A stretch of DNA of 64,000 bases from an uncultured Spirochaetales bacterium. GTDB taxonomy: Bacteria; Spirochaetota; Spirochaetia; Sphaerochaetales; Sphaerochaetaceae. The position numbers and the translations under genes are program-made. This document shows, piece by piece, positions 25,680 through 34,030 of the stretch. The notes below the pieces were generated by a model, which saw only the letters and a list, made by a program, of their open reading frames with translations, did no database searches and was not told the origin of the DNA. The stretch is taken from the NCBI GenBank assembly GCA_944390025.1, contig CALXOK010000001.1:186001-250000 (forward strand), read 5' to 3'. Within the stretch, counting starts at the first letter, position 1. Each line of letters starts with the position of its first letter.

Positions 25680-27064
25680 CTGCCTCCCACGACCATCCTG
25701 CGGACTCTTATGCGGGGCTGTCCCACATCGACAGGAATGCTTCCTGATGCAGATCCGCACATGCCCTGACCTCTTCTCACATTCTTGCCGACCATGTCTA
25801 TATCCTGAATGATCTGACTACCGCGTCCGATGAGAGAAGCGCCACGGACGCTTCTGCCAATCCTGCCGTCTTCAATCTCGTAGGCCTCACTTACAGAAAA
25901 GTTGAATTCTCCTGTAAGAGGATTAACGCTTCCGCCACCCATCTTCGCACAATAAAGGCCATGATCGATGCTTGCGATTATCTGGTCATCGTCGTCATTG
26001 CCAGCAACGATGTATGTGTTTGTCATGCGGCTTGTCGGAGCATAGGCATAACTCTGGCGCCTTGCGCTTCCTGTGCTTTCCTCATTCATCCTCCGCCCGT
26101 TGAAACGGTCAACAAGATAAGAGGTAAGAATTCCTTTGTCGATGAGAACTGTCTTCCTGGAAGGTGTTCCCTCATCATCAATATTCATACTGCCCCAGGC
26201 ATTGGGTATTGTTCCGTCATCTACAGCAGTGACGCATTCATTTGCAATTCTCTGGCCTTTCTTGCCGGTAAATTCGCTTTTGTCATATGCAACGCTTGTC
26301 GCCTCAAGCGAATGACCGCATGCCTCATGGAAGATGACACCTCCGAAACCAGATTCAATCACAACAGGATAGACTCCTGCAGGGAAATAGTCTGATTCAA
26401 GATTCACGACCGCCTGGCGGGATGCTTCAGTTCCAAGGTCCCGGGGTGAGACAAGATCTGTAAGCATCTCAAGGCCCATGCTACGGCCGAATGACGCAGA
26501 CCCTTTCTGACTTTCTCCTCCAGAAGAAGCTACTGCTGAGACTGCAAGAATGGTTCTCACCTGCCTGTCTGATGTGATAAGTCCATATGAGTTTGCAACC
26601 GTTATCCTTCTGTCCACATCACTGAGTCGTGCTGTCACCTGACTGATTTTCCCGCTGTAAGAAAGCGCTGCATCACTCGCGCTGTGCAGGAATTCAAGCT
26701 TGTCCTGGACAGATACACAGGAAGGATTAATCCTGACAGGATGGATATTCTGATTCAACCTCTCAGTCAGGACAAATGATGGAGCAGTCCTCCTCCCTTC
26801 TCCTATGCAGGAGGCAACATCCGATGCCGCATCAAGAACAGCATACCTTGAGATGACACTTGTTGTCGCATAATAGCTTTTCAGGCCGGAATATGCCCGG
26901 ATACCAACTCCGCTTACAAGGGAAGTCGAGACCGTATCTACCCTGCCTTTGACCATTGATACCGAGTCTGAGATTTTATCTTCTATGAAGATTTCAGCGA
27001 AATCGGCACCAGTCGAAAGTGCCTTATCCAACGCAAGATGGATCAGTTCTTCATCTATAAGCAA
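25676..27064 (-). CDS. tldD: Metalloprotease TldD
   Basis: Catalytic subunit of the TldD/TldE protease. The zinc motif is HEACGHSLEA (HExxxH, about residues 247-252) within GFGGVIFHEACGH. Downstream, AYAPTSRMTNTYIVAG and the SVNPLTGEFNFSVSEAYEI strand are family-typical. The 462 residues are normal. It overlaps pmbA by 4 nt and the upstream FMN-binding gene by 10 nt, forming one operon. No RiPP precursor was found nearby, so the substrate is unknown. Confidence 0.95.
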   Translation of the reverse strand: MLIDEELIHLALDKALSTGADFAEIFIEDKISDSVSMVKGRVDTVSTSLVSGVGIRAYSGLKSYYATTSVISRYAVLDAASDVASCIGEGRRTAPSFVLTERLNQNIHPVRINPSCVSVQDKLEFLHSASDAALSYSGKISQVTARLSDVDRRITVANSYGLITSDRQVRTILAVSAVASSGGESQKGSASFGRSMGLEMLTDLVSPRDLGTEASRQAVVNLESDYFPAGVYPVVIESGFGGVIFHEACGHSLEATSVAYDKSEFTGKKGQRIANECVTAVDDGTIPNAWGSMNIDDEGTPSRKTVLIDKGILTSYLVDRFNGRRMNEESTGSARRQSYAYAPTSRMTNTYIVAGNDDDDQIIASIDHGLYCAKMGGGSVNPLTGEFNFSVSEAYEIEDGRIGRSVRGASLIGRGSQIIQDIDMVGKNVRRGQGMCGSASGSIPVDVGQPRIRVRRMVVGGR

Positions 27065-27558
27065 TTATGTTTTAACCTCCAGCCCCTTGTGGCTTTACAG
27101 GTGAGTTCCTTCACCTCAAGTGAATAAACAAGAATGACGTTCATGGCCGCCTTGTTGTACTGAAAGTCTTTATGACCATAATGCTCCATGAGATTGTCAA
27201 GAAGATGGACTTTCTCTTCCTCATCTTCAACAAGTGATAATCTGCCCTTTCCGATGATTGAGGCGTAATCCATATTGCATGTCATTTTCGCATCATCAAG
27301 AAAAAGGGAGCTTTCTCCCTCAAGCTCGAATGAGCATATGCCTTCATTCTTCTCAATGAGTTCATAAAACTTTCCATTGCGGTTCTTATGAAAGTAGAAA
27401 AAACGTCTGCCGTCCTGCATTCTCTCATAACCGAAACAAAGAGGAATGATGTAAGGCACCTCACCGTCATTGACAGAAAGCCTTATAACCTGACTGTTAT
27501 TTATACAGGCCTCAATCACGCTATCATTATCAGAGAAATCACGGTCAATTCTTCTCAA
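27055..27558 (-). CDS. Pyridoxamine 5'-phosphate oxidase-like FMN-binding protein
   Basis: The 167-residue split-barrel protein belongs to the NimA-like branch: RLSVNDGEVPYIIPLCFGYE, then FYFHKNRNGKFYELIEKNEGICSFEL-type strands, and YASIIGKGRLSLVEDEEEKVHLLDNLM. Members bind FMN or F420 and reduce nitro compounds or have unknown redox roles. No specific reaction can be assigned. It overlaps tldD by 10 nt and the DUF368 gene by 14 nt. Confidence 0.85.
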   Translation of the reverse strand: MRRIDRDFSDNDSVIEACINNSQVIRLSVNDGEVPYIIPLCFGYERMQDGRRFFYFHKNRNGKFYELIEKNEGICSFELEGESSLFLDDAKMTCNMDYASIIGKGRLSLVEDEEEKVHLLDNLMEHYGHKDFQYNKAAMNVILVYSLEVKELTCKATRGWRLKHNCL

Positions 27559-28366
27559 GACTCATCTCCTTTTTTGAAACAAGATAAATAATGACAAAGC
27601 CGATGGCAAATGCGATGAGTGAGTAAAGAATCTCCAGTCCGGAAGGTGTTCCCGGGTAGACCGTATACAATGAGCCTATAAGAAAGCCTATTATCATGGT
27701 GTATGTTATCTGGGGATAGCGCTGCATGCAGATTTCCAGAACCCTTGTCAGGAGTATCACGCCAAGGCCGAAACCAAGGACAAAGGGTATTAGTGCGACA
27801 ATGTTCAATGAGGAAATTGCAAGCATGACAAAGTCATATGTGCCAAGCAGAAGCAGCAGATAGCTTGTGCTTATTCCCGGTAAAATGAAACCTATTGCAA
27901 CCGCGATTCCGGCAAGTATCTGAAGGAAGAATGTTGCGACATCCATCTCAAGACTTGTCTCACTGCCGCCCATCGGAGGAAGGAATGCCATTGAGATGAC
28001 TATTGCAGCTCCGATAATGAAGGAAACAATGTGAGAAATCTTTATTCTTTCAATTCTGGCGGTCTTATAGAGCATCGGAAGAGAGCCGAATACTAGACCG
28101 ATGAAGAAGAACATAGAAACTACAGGAAAGCGGTCTATCACAGACGAAATCGGCCTTGCACAGAGGATGATTCCAAGCAGAGCCGGGATTCCGAATGATA
28201 TGAGATAAACCGCATTCGCCTTCCAGTCCCTGAAGAAGGAACTGATTGAGGAAATGAGCTTGTCATAGATTCCAAGCACCATTGCCATTGAACCGCCGGA
28301 TACGCCCGGAACCATCATTGTCGAACCGACAATAAATCCTTTGATAATAACAGAAATCTTGTTCAT
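27545..28366 (-). CDS. DUF368 membrane protein, probable undecaprenyl-phosphate transporter (PopT type)
   Basis: A polytopic membrane protein of about 273 residues with 8-9 hydrophobic segments. The family signature is KGFIVGSTMMVPGVSGGSMA near the N-terminus, with a mirrored IAVAIGFILPGISTSYLLLLLG in the second half. DUF368 proteins have recently been implicated in returning undecaprenyl phosphate across the inner membrane. That would recycle the carrier used by MraY and MurG, also in this window. I use the ATG at 28366; an earlier GTG at 28387 falls inside a hairpin. Confidence 0.82.
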   Translation of the reverse strand: MNKISVIIKGFIVGSTMMVPGVSGGSMAMVLGIYDKLISSISSFFRDWKANAVYLISFGIPALLGIILCARPISSVIDRFPVVSMFFFIGLVFGSLPMLYKTARIERIKISHIVSFIIGAAIVISMAFLPPMGGSETSLEMDVATFFLQILAGIAVAIGFILPGISTSYLLLLLGTYDFVMLAISSLNIVALIPFVLGFGLGVILLTRVLEICMQRYPQITYTMIIGFLIGSLYTVYPGTPSGLEILYSLIAFAIGFVIIYLVSKKEMSLEKN

Positions 28367-28381
28367 ATTTGTACATAAAGA

Positions 28382-28403
28382 GGCCACCCCCAGAGGAGTG
28401 GCC
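28382..28403 (-). terminator. Hairpin between the barrel gene and the DUF368 gene
   Basis: On the minus strand GGCCACTCC pairs with GGGGTGGCC (one wobble) around a 4-nt loop, followed by TCTTTATG. The U-tract is short, so this may be a partial terminator that lowers DUF368 expression relative to the barrel gene. Confidence 0.55.
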
Positions 28404-28416
28404 CGTCAATCATAAT

Positions 28417-29733
28417 TTAACGCTCCCAGCCGATGTTCATTCTTATTGTGAGTGCATCGACATCTTTCTGGCCGAGTCTGTCACCGAACTCGTTCCAGTA
28501 ATATGAGGCTTCAAGATGAATCGCATTAAACAGGTTGACTCCGATACCGGCTGACATATATCCGGCATTGAGACCTGCTCTGATCTCAAACGTCTTGAAG
28601 AAATCTAGCTCTGCACCGACTCTCAGTCTGGAAAGGATACCTTCTGTATTGAAGTCATCAACCAGACCTGCGACATCAACGACATCTACAGCGACTGTCG
28701 GTCTCACAATCCAGTTCCACCCGCCGAAATCAGGGCTCCAGCCAAAACCGAGTGTCCAGATTGGATCACTCTTGGCGACAAAGTCCTCAGAACCTTTAAA
28801 AGTGTCTGTGATTGTGCCCATTATATCGTCCTTGATCTCATCATAACCGCCTTCGACAACCTTGTAGTTGTAACCTCCATTCACAAGATGGATGTTTGAT
28901 ACGACATTTGCGATTGTGAATCCAAAGGGGAAGTTCACATTTACTGCGGCAGTGATTGGAAGAGCCCAGCCGATGATTATTTCATCGGACCCAAACTTAG
29001 TTGAAAAACTCTCATCGGAAAGAGATTCAAGTAAATCATTTGCGTTAACAGCCTTCATGAATGCCCTCATTCTGAGCGAAGCAGAAAGACCGACATCAAA
29101 ATTGACACTGCTGTCCCTGAAGAACCTGAACCCGAAACCTGCTGTCGCAGCAACATCGACCTGAGGAATTGCATTCAAGCCATTTGTTTCCTGGGTATTA
29201 TCAGGCTGCTGAGAAATATTACTTAAATCTGATTGAGGTCCAAAAATTCCTCCACCATTATTGTATGTATTTAATGTTACCTGAGCGTCAATTGCAAATG
29301 CGAAACGTCCGGCTTTGAATCCTGCTCCTGTATCAACTGTAAGCAGTTTGTTTCTTCCGGGAGAAGATAATGTTCCTAGTACTCCACCTACTGTATCAAG
29401 AATGGCGTCAAGACTTGAAACCTGGTCGAAATCTTCAATGCCAAGCGCATCAAAGTTATAGAGGGTGAATGCGATATCCGGAACATTGAATACAAGTCCC
29501 TTCTCTCCTAGTGATGCCGGGTTAATGTAAAGAGCATCCTGATTGCTGAAAACTGCCGTGCCGGCTCCACCCATTGCACTGAGTCTTGCACTTGTCTTTG
29601 TAAAAGGTGCGTTCAAGGCTGAGTAAGCATCTTTCGTTGCAGGATTATACTGGCTTTCTGTAGCAAAAAGCATTGCACAGGAAGAAAGAGCAATAGTAAA
29701 GATTACAAATATTTTCTTAAGCTTAAACATTTT
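28417..29733 (-). CDS. Outer-membrane beta-barrel, UPF0164/FadL-like
   Basis: From the ATG at 29733 the product (about 438 residues) has a signal peptide (MFKLKKIFVIFTIALSSCA then MLFA). It continues with the FadL/PorV-like TSARLSAMGGAGTAVFSNQDALYINPA. Amphipathic alternating strands fill the rest, ending in an aromatic-terminated strand (ALTIRMNIGWER). This matches the T. pallidum UPF0164 family of FadL-like barrels, thought to move hydrophobic substrates. An in-frame start at 29772 would add 13 residues. It overlaps the lipoprotein gene by 11 nt. Confidence 0.8.
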   Translation of the reverse strand, partial: KMFKLKKIFVIFTIALSSCAMLFATESQYNPATKDAYSALNAPFTKTSARLSAMGGAGTAVFSNQDALYINPASLGEKGLVFNVPDIAFTLYNFDALGIEDFDQVSSLDAILDTVGGVLGTLSSPGRNKLLTVDTGAGFKAGRFAFAIDAQVTLNTYNNGGGIFGPQSDLSNISQQPDNTQETNGLNAIPQVDVAATAGFGFRFFRDSSVNFDVGLSASLRMRAFMKAVNANDLLESLSDESFSTKFGSDEIIIGWALPITAAVNVNFPFGFTIANVVSNIHLVNGGYNYKVVEGGYDEIKDDIMGTITDTFKGSEDFVAKSDPIWTLGFGWSPDFGGWNWIVRPTVAVDVVDVAGLVDDFNTEGILSRLRVGAELDFFKTFEIRAGLNAGYMSAGIGVNLFNAIHLEASYYWNEFGDRLGQKDVDALTIRMNIGWER

Positions 29734-30619
29734 CAGCCTCCTGTGTATTCTCACCATTGCTATTCTTTGCAATGTCAGTGATAAGATCTGTTGAAGGAAC
29801 CCTGATCATATCAACACCCTTTATTGTTTCTGAATACATTGAGAGAGTCAAAGCCTCATCCAATAATTGTTTCACTTCAGGAGAGTCTATATTTAATTCT
29901 TCTCCAGATTCACTACTGTAATTTGTGACATTACTGACAGAAACAACAAAATTGGTGATAAGCTGAACTTGAAGAACCTCCGCTTTAGTAAGTCTGTTTT
30001 CAGGAGTAGGCTCTTTTTCTACTTTTTTCTGCATGTCTTCAATCATTGTCTTGATTGCTTTAGTCAGTTCAGAAGAAATCTCAGCGTCTTTCAAAGCAGT
30101 TTCAATGTAATCCATTGATTGGTCAAGAGCAGAAGAAACCAGTGCAACTGAGTTATACGCAATGTTGCTATTTTCTTCACTTGCCGGTTGTCGAATAGAT
30201 TCATTCAGTAAATCCTTATTTGCAGATCCTGTTATTGCATCATAAACTTTAGAATTCAACTTAGCAGCGTTTTCCTTAGAATCTGGTTTAAGAAGACCCT
30301 GATTGCTTATTCTATCAGCAACATCTTTGTCAATTTTCAGCTGAGAGGAATCAAAACCAAATAATTTTTTAAATCCATCTAGTTTTGTTATATCAACAGT
30401 TACAGTATCACCAGTTACAGAGGAAGAATCATAAAAACCTTCAGAAGGCATACTTGCAGTAAATCCATTATCGATGTCCTTTATGAGTGCATCAACTTCA
30501 GGACTCTTGTATTTAAGTAGTCCTGATTCAATGAATTTATTGCCTTTCATGAGGTCACAGGAGGGCAACATAAATATAAGTGTCAGGGACAGGAGGAATA
30601 AAAGCGTTTTCTTCAACAT
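29723..30619 (-). CDS. Predicted lipoprotein in the XRE/barrel operon
   Basis: No family recognised. The 298 residues start with a lipoprotein signal ending in LPSC (Cys about 21). The mature part is mostly helical, polar and Asn/Ser/Lys-rich, more AT-rich than its neighbours. Segments such as VSSALDQSMDYIETALKDAE suggest helical bundles. It sits between an XRE regulator (ATGA overlap at 30619) and the outer-membrane barrel (11-nt overlap), so it is probably a periplasmic or surface partner of the barrel. Confidence 0.78.
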   Translation of the reverse strand: MLKKTLLFLLSLTLIFMLPSCDLMKGNKFIESGLLKYKSPEVDALIKDIDNGFTASMPSEGFYDSSSVTGDTVTVDITKLDGFKKLFGFDSSQLKIDKDVADRISNQGLLKPDSKENAAKLNSKVYDAITGSANKDLLNESIRQPASEENSNIAYNSVALVSSALDQSMDYIETALKDAEISSELTKAIKTMIEDMQKKVEKEPTPENRLTKAEVLQVQLITNFVVSVSNVTNYSSESGEELNIDSPEVKQLLDEALTLSMYSETIKGVDMIRVPSTDLITDIAKNSNGENTQEAENV

Positions 30620-30909
30620 CAGTCTCTCTCCTTGTTTTCATTTTCATTTTTCCTGAAATAGTTTGTCAGGTCATCATCGCTCACTTCTTCCTCAAGCTGT
30701 CTGATTTCCTTATCAAGAGGAGAGAAGTCATACATGTCTTCCATCTTGTAATTCAGAACTTTTGCAAGCTTGTATGCAAGAGAGAGCGAAGGGTTGAATA
30801 TCCCCTTCTCAATCGCGATGATTGTCTGCCTGCTGACACCGCAGCACCAGGCAAGCTCGTTCTGTGTCATTTTCCTTTTGATTCTGAGCGGTTTGACAAG
30901 ATTGTTCAT
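30619..30909 (-). CDS. XRE-family transcriptional regulator
   Basis: The 96-residue protein has a Cro/CI-type helix-turn-helix at about residues 5-60: IKRKMTQNELAWCCGVSRQTIIAIEKGIFNPSLSLAYKLA, the short YgzD/YozG-like type. The C-terminus is acidic, then basic. There is no ribosome-binding site; the ATG lies 9 nt after a TACAAT box, so the mRNA is predicted leaderless. It heads a coupled operon with a lipoprotein and an outer-membrane barrel and probably controls its own promoter, which is full of TTGACA/TTGTCA half-sites. Confidence 0.9.
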   Translation of the reverse strand: MNNLVKPLRIKRKMTQNELAWCCGVSRQTIIAIEKGIFNPSLSLAYKLAKVLNYKMEDMYDFSPLDKEIRQLEEEVSDDDLTNYFRKNENENKERD

Positions 30910-30910
30910 A

Positions 30911-30959
30911 TGTCAAAAATTGTAACGGACCATATCTTTTTGTCAAGTTCGATTGACAA
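30911..30959 (-). promoter_or_regulatory. Promoter with embedded operator repeats of the XRE operon
   Basis: On the minus strand TTGACA (30946-30941), a 16-nt spacer and TACAAT (30924-30919). The -35 is one arm of an inverted repeat, TTGTCA (30959-30954) and TTGACA (30945-30940 on the opposite reading), separated by 8 nt. A further TTGACA lies at 30916-30911, directly at the start codon. The layout predicts autoregulation by the XRE protein. Confidence 0.6.
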
Positions 30960-30960
30960 G

Positions 30961-30994
30961 AAAAAAAGGACGTATCCTTAAAAAGGACACGCCC
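30961..30994 (-). terminator. Intrinsic terminator of ppdK
   Basis: On the minus strand GGGCGTGTCC (30994-30985) pairs with GGATACGTCC (30977-30968), 10 bp with two wobbles, around a 7-nt loop and followed by seven T. It ends one base before the XRE promoter region. Confidence 0.9.
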
Positions 30995-31014
30995 TTGTAG
31001 GAGGCAAAAAACTA

Positions 31015-33738
31015 TTACTTCACATTCTTAGTCGCAATTGCGGCCTGTGCTGCGGCAAGACGCGCAATAGGAACCCTGAATGGAGAACAGGAAACGTAAT
31101 TGAGAGGAATCTCCTGACAGAATCTGATTGTCTTCGGGTCTCCTCCGTGCTCACCGCAGATTCCCAGCTTGATATTCGGGCGTACATAACGTCCGAGCTG
31201 GGCAGCCATCTTGACGAGCTTTCCGACACCGTCAGCGTCGATTGTGGCAAACGGATCGTATTCATAGAACTGCTTGTCAGGATCATTCACGTAGTGAGTG
31301 AGGAAGCTTGCAGCATCATCACGGGAGAAACCGCAGGTCATCTGTGTCAGGTCGTTTGTGCCGAAGCTGAAGAACTCAGCTTCCTTTGCAATCTCATCAG
31401 CTGTGATTGCAGCACGCGGAACCTCAATCATGGTACCAATCTTGTAGTCCACCTTGATTCCCTGCTCATCGAAGACCTCGTTGATAACCTTGAGTGCATG
31501 CTCCTTGCAGTAGACAAACTCCTTGTAAATACCAACAAGAGGAATCATGATCTCAGGTTCGACAGCATATCCTTCCTTCTTTGCCTGGATGGCAGCCTCA
31601 ATGATTGCCCTCACCTGCATGTTGAGGATTTCCGGATAGACAACTGCAAGGCGGCAGCCGCGGAAACCGAGCATCGGGTTAAACTCATGATGCTTTGCAA
31701 TCTTCTGGCTGAGCTCTTCTACGCTGATACCAAGCTGAAGAGCGGTCTCATGACGGGTTGTGCTGTCATTCGGCAGGAACTCGTGAAGAGGCGGGTCAAG
31801 CAGACGGATTGTCACTGGAAGACCGTTGAGGGTCTTGAAGATTTCATAGAAGTCACTGCGCTGCATCGGCAGAAGCTCTGCAAGGGCCTGTTCGCGAGCA
31901 CCGAGTGTGTCAGCAAGAATCATCTTCCTCATTGAAAGGATTCTGTTTCCACCGAAGAACATGTGCTCTGTGCGGCAAAGACCGATTCCTTCAGCTCCCA
32001 AAAGAACAGCATAATGTGCATCCTTCGGGGTGTCAGCATTGGTGCGTACTCCCATTGTCTTGATTTCATTGACGTAGCTCATGAACTTCTTGTAGTTCTG
32101 ATACAGAAGGCTCTCACTTTCCTTCATAGTACCGTCAAGGACCTGCATGATTTCACTCGGCTTAACTGGAATCTTCTGTGTGTATACAGCACCAGTGAAT
32201 CCGTCAATTGCCATGTAATCGCCTTCGCAGAGTTTCACGCCGTTGACCTCAAGAGTCTTCTGGATTTCGTTGACATGAATCTCGCCGCAGCCGGAAACAC
32301 AGGGGCATCCCATTCCGCGTGCGACAACAGCAGCATGGCTTGTCATACCTCCACGGCATGTGACGACACCGCGGCTCACTGCCATTCCTCCGATATCCTC
32401 AGGGCTTGTCTCCTCGCGTACGAGAATGACGTCCTTTCCTTCTGCACTGGCCTCCTCGGCAGCCTTGGCAGTGAAATAGATCTGACCGCATGCACCACCC
32501 GGGCTGGCGGCAAGACCTGTTGTGGCGACCTTGTAGCCGAGGTCACGGATAATCTTGTTATCGAGAATCGGGGCAAAAAGCTTGTTGAACTCCTGAGCAG
32601 GAACCCTGGAGACTGCAGTCTCTTTGTCGATAAGACCCTCATCAACCATTTCAACCTGGCTTCTGAGCCATGAGAAGATAGTTCTCTTTCCGCTTCTTGT
32701 CTGAAGCATGTAGAGCTTTCCTTCCTGAATTGTGAACTCGATATCCTGCATGTCATGATAGTGCTGCTCAAGTGTCTGGCGGATTGAGCACAGCTGCTCG
32801 TAGACTGCCGGGTTGATTTTAGCAAGTGTCTCGATGGACTGAGGAGTTCTGATACCGGCAACAACATCCTCGCCCTGAGCGTTCATGAGGAACTCTCCGA
32901 AGAACTTGTTCTCACCACTTGACGGATCACGGGTGAATGCAACGCCTGTTCCTGATGTGTCTCCCATGTTTCCAAAGACCATGGACTGGACGTTGACTGC
33001 TGTTCCCAGTAGACCGCGGATATCGTTCATGACGCGGTACTTGATGGCTCTTTCATTGTTCCAGGAATTGAAGACAGCATCAATTGTCTTGAAAAGCTGG
33101 TACTCAGGATCGACAGGGAACTCCTCCCCTGTGAATTTCTTGTATACAATCTTGTATCTCTTGATGACTTCCTTGAGATTCTCAACATCAAGTTCTGTAT
33201 CGAAGGTCTTGCCGTTCTCATCCTTGACAGACTGGAGCACACGCTCGAATTCTGCATGAGGAACACCCATGACAACATCGCCGAACATCTGGATGAATCT
33301 TCTGTAGCTGTCCCATGCGAAACGCTCATTACCGGTTTTCTCGATAAGTGCCTGAAGGGAATCAGGATTGAGACCGAGGTTCAGAACCGTGTCCATCATG
33401 CCAGGCATGGACTGTGCGGCACCAGAGCGGACAGAAACAAGAAGAGGATTCTTCTTGTCTCCGAGCTTCGCGCCCATGAGCTTCTCAAGTTTAGCGAGGT
33501 TTGCAAGCACTTCCTCTCTCAGGCCTTCGGGATAGGCTCCCTTATGGGCATCAAAATAGGCACAGGCTTCAGTCGTGATCGTGAATCCTGGAGGAACCGG
33601 AAGTCCAATGCTTGTCATGTCAGCAAGATTGGCACCCTTGCCTCCAAGAAGATTCTTCATGTCAGCTCTTCCTTCAGTCTGGCCTGAGCCGAAGAAATAA
33701 ACATACTTGGTCTTTTCTTTTTTCATAAATTCATGCAT
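31015..33738 (-). CDS. ppdK: Pyruvate, phosphate dikinase
   Basis: Interconverts pyruvate + ATP + Pi and PEP + AMP + PPi; in anaerobes it often runs in the glycolytic direction. From the ATG at 33738 there are 907 residues. The N-terminal ATP-grasp domain opens with LGGKGANLADMTSIGLPVPPGF. The phosphohistidine domain carries GGMTSHAAVVARGMGCPCVSG (catalytic His near 450). The C-terminal PEP/pyruvate barrel has GTMIEVPRA, FSFGTNDLTQ and LGICGEHGGDP. GGAGGGG lies 6 nt before this ATG; the upstream ATG at 33759 would overlap it. Confidence 0.97.
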   Translation of the reverse strand: MHEFMKKEKTKYVYFFGSGQTEGRADMKNLLGGKGANLADMTSIGLPVPPGFTITTEACAYFDAHKGAYPEGLREEVLANLAKLEKLMGAKLGDKKNPLLVSVRSGAAQSMPGMMDTVLNLGLNPDSLQALIEKTGNERFAWDSYRRFIQMFGDVVMGVPHAEFERVLQSVKDENGKTFDTELDVENLKEVIKRYKIVYKKFTGEEFPVDPEYQLFKTIDAVFNSWNNERAIKYRVMNDIRGLLGTAVNVQSMVFGNMGDTSGTGVAFTRDPSSGENKFFGEFLMNAQGEDVVAGIRTPQSIETLAKINPAVYEQLCSIRQTLEQHYHDMQDIEFTIQEGKLYMLQTRSGKRTIFSWLRSQVEMVDEGLIDKETAVSRVPAQEFNKLFAPILDNKIIRDLGYKVATTGLAASPGGACGQIYFTAKAAEEASAEGKDVILVREETSPEDIGGMAVSRGVVTCRGGMTSHAAVVARGMGCPCVSGCGEIHVNEIQKTLEVNGVKLCEGDYMAIDGFTGAVYTQKIPVKPSEIMQVLDGTMKESESLLYQNYKKFMSYVNEIKTMGVRTNADTPKDAHYAVLLGAEGIGLCRTEHMFFGGNRILSMRKMILADTLGAREQALAELLPMQRSDFYEIFKTLNGLPVTIRLLDPPLHEFLPNDSTTRHETALQLGISVEELSQKIAKHHEFNPMLGFRGCRLAVVYPEILNMQVRAIIEAAIQAKKEGYAVEPEIMIPLVGIYKEFVYCKEHALKVINEVFDEQGIKVDYKIGTMIEVPRAAITADEIAKEAEFFSFGTNDLTQMTCGFSRDDAASFLTHYVNDPDKQFYEYDPFATIDADGVGKLVKMAAQLGRYVRPNIKLGICGEHGGDPKTIRFCQEIPLNYVSCSPFRVPIARLAAAQAAIATKNVK

Positions 33739-33818
33739 CGGAAACCCCTCCTGATGCACCCTCCTTCCAATGTTTGATTCCGCTCTACGAGCAACGAGAA
33801 ATAAATATCTTCTTTGTT

Positions 33819-33846
33819 ATTTTACCAAATCCTGCACTTAAGTCAA
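33819..33846 (-). promoter_or_regulatory. Predicted promoter of ppdK
   Basis: TTGACT (33846-33841), a 16-nt spacer and TAAAAT (33824-33819) on the minus strand, giving a leader of about 74 nt. The -35 lies inside an inverted repeat CCTGCA/TGCAGG (33831-33836 and 33852-33857) that could be an operator. Confidence 0.55.
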
Positions 33847-33969
33847 TTATTTGCAGGCAAAGAAGTTACAATTTAAATATTATTTGTTTTATGTTTTAAT
33901 TGCTGAAATATGAAGAAATTAGACGGAATTGCCATAATAATGGAATAATGTTTCATTTTTATTTACACC

Positions 33970-34003
33970 AAAAAGAAAAAGAGCCGCACGAATATCATGC
34001 GGC
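33970..34003 (-). terminator. Intrinsic terminator after the group 2 sigma gene
   Basis: On the minus strand GCCGCA pairs with TGCGGC, with extra inner pairs, followed by a T-rich tract (33981-33971). It lies 28 nt after the stop. The remaining gap to the ppdK promoter (about 33,860-33,968) is AT-rich and I see no gene in it. Confidence 0.8.
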
Positions 34004-34030
34004 CCTGCTATGAAAAACAGACTTGAGTAC

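Noticed and set aside
31015-33759. 914-residue version of PpdK starting at 33759
   Set aside because: That ATG lies upstream of and overlaps the GGAGGGG ribosome-binding site, which properly positions the ATG at 33738.
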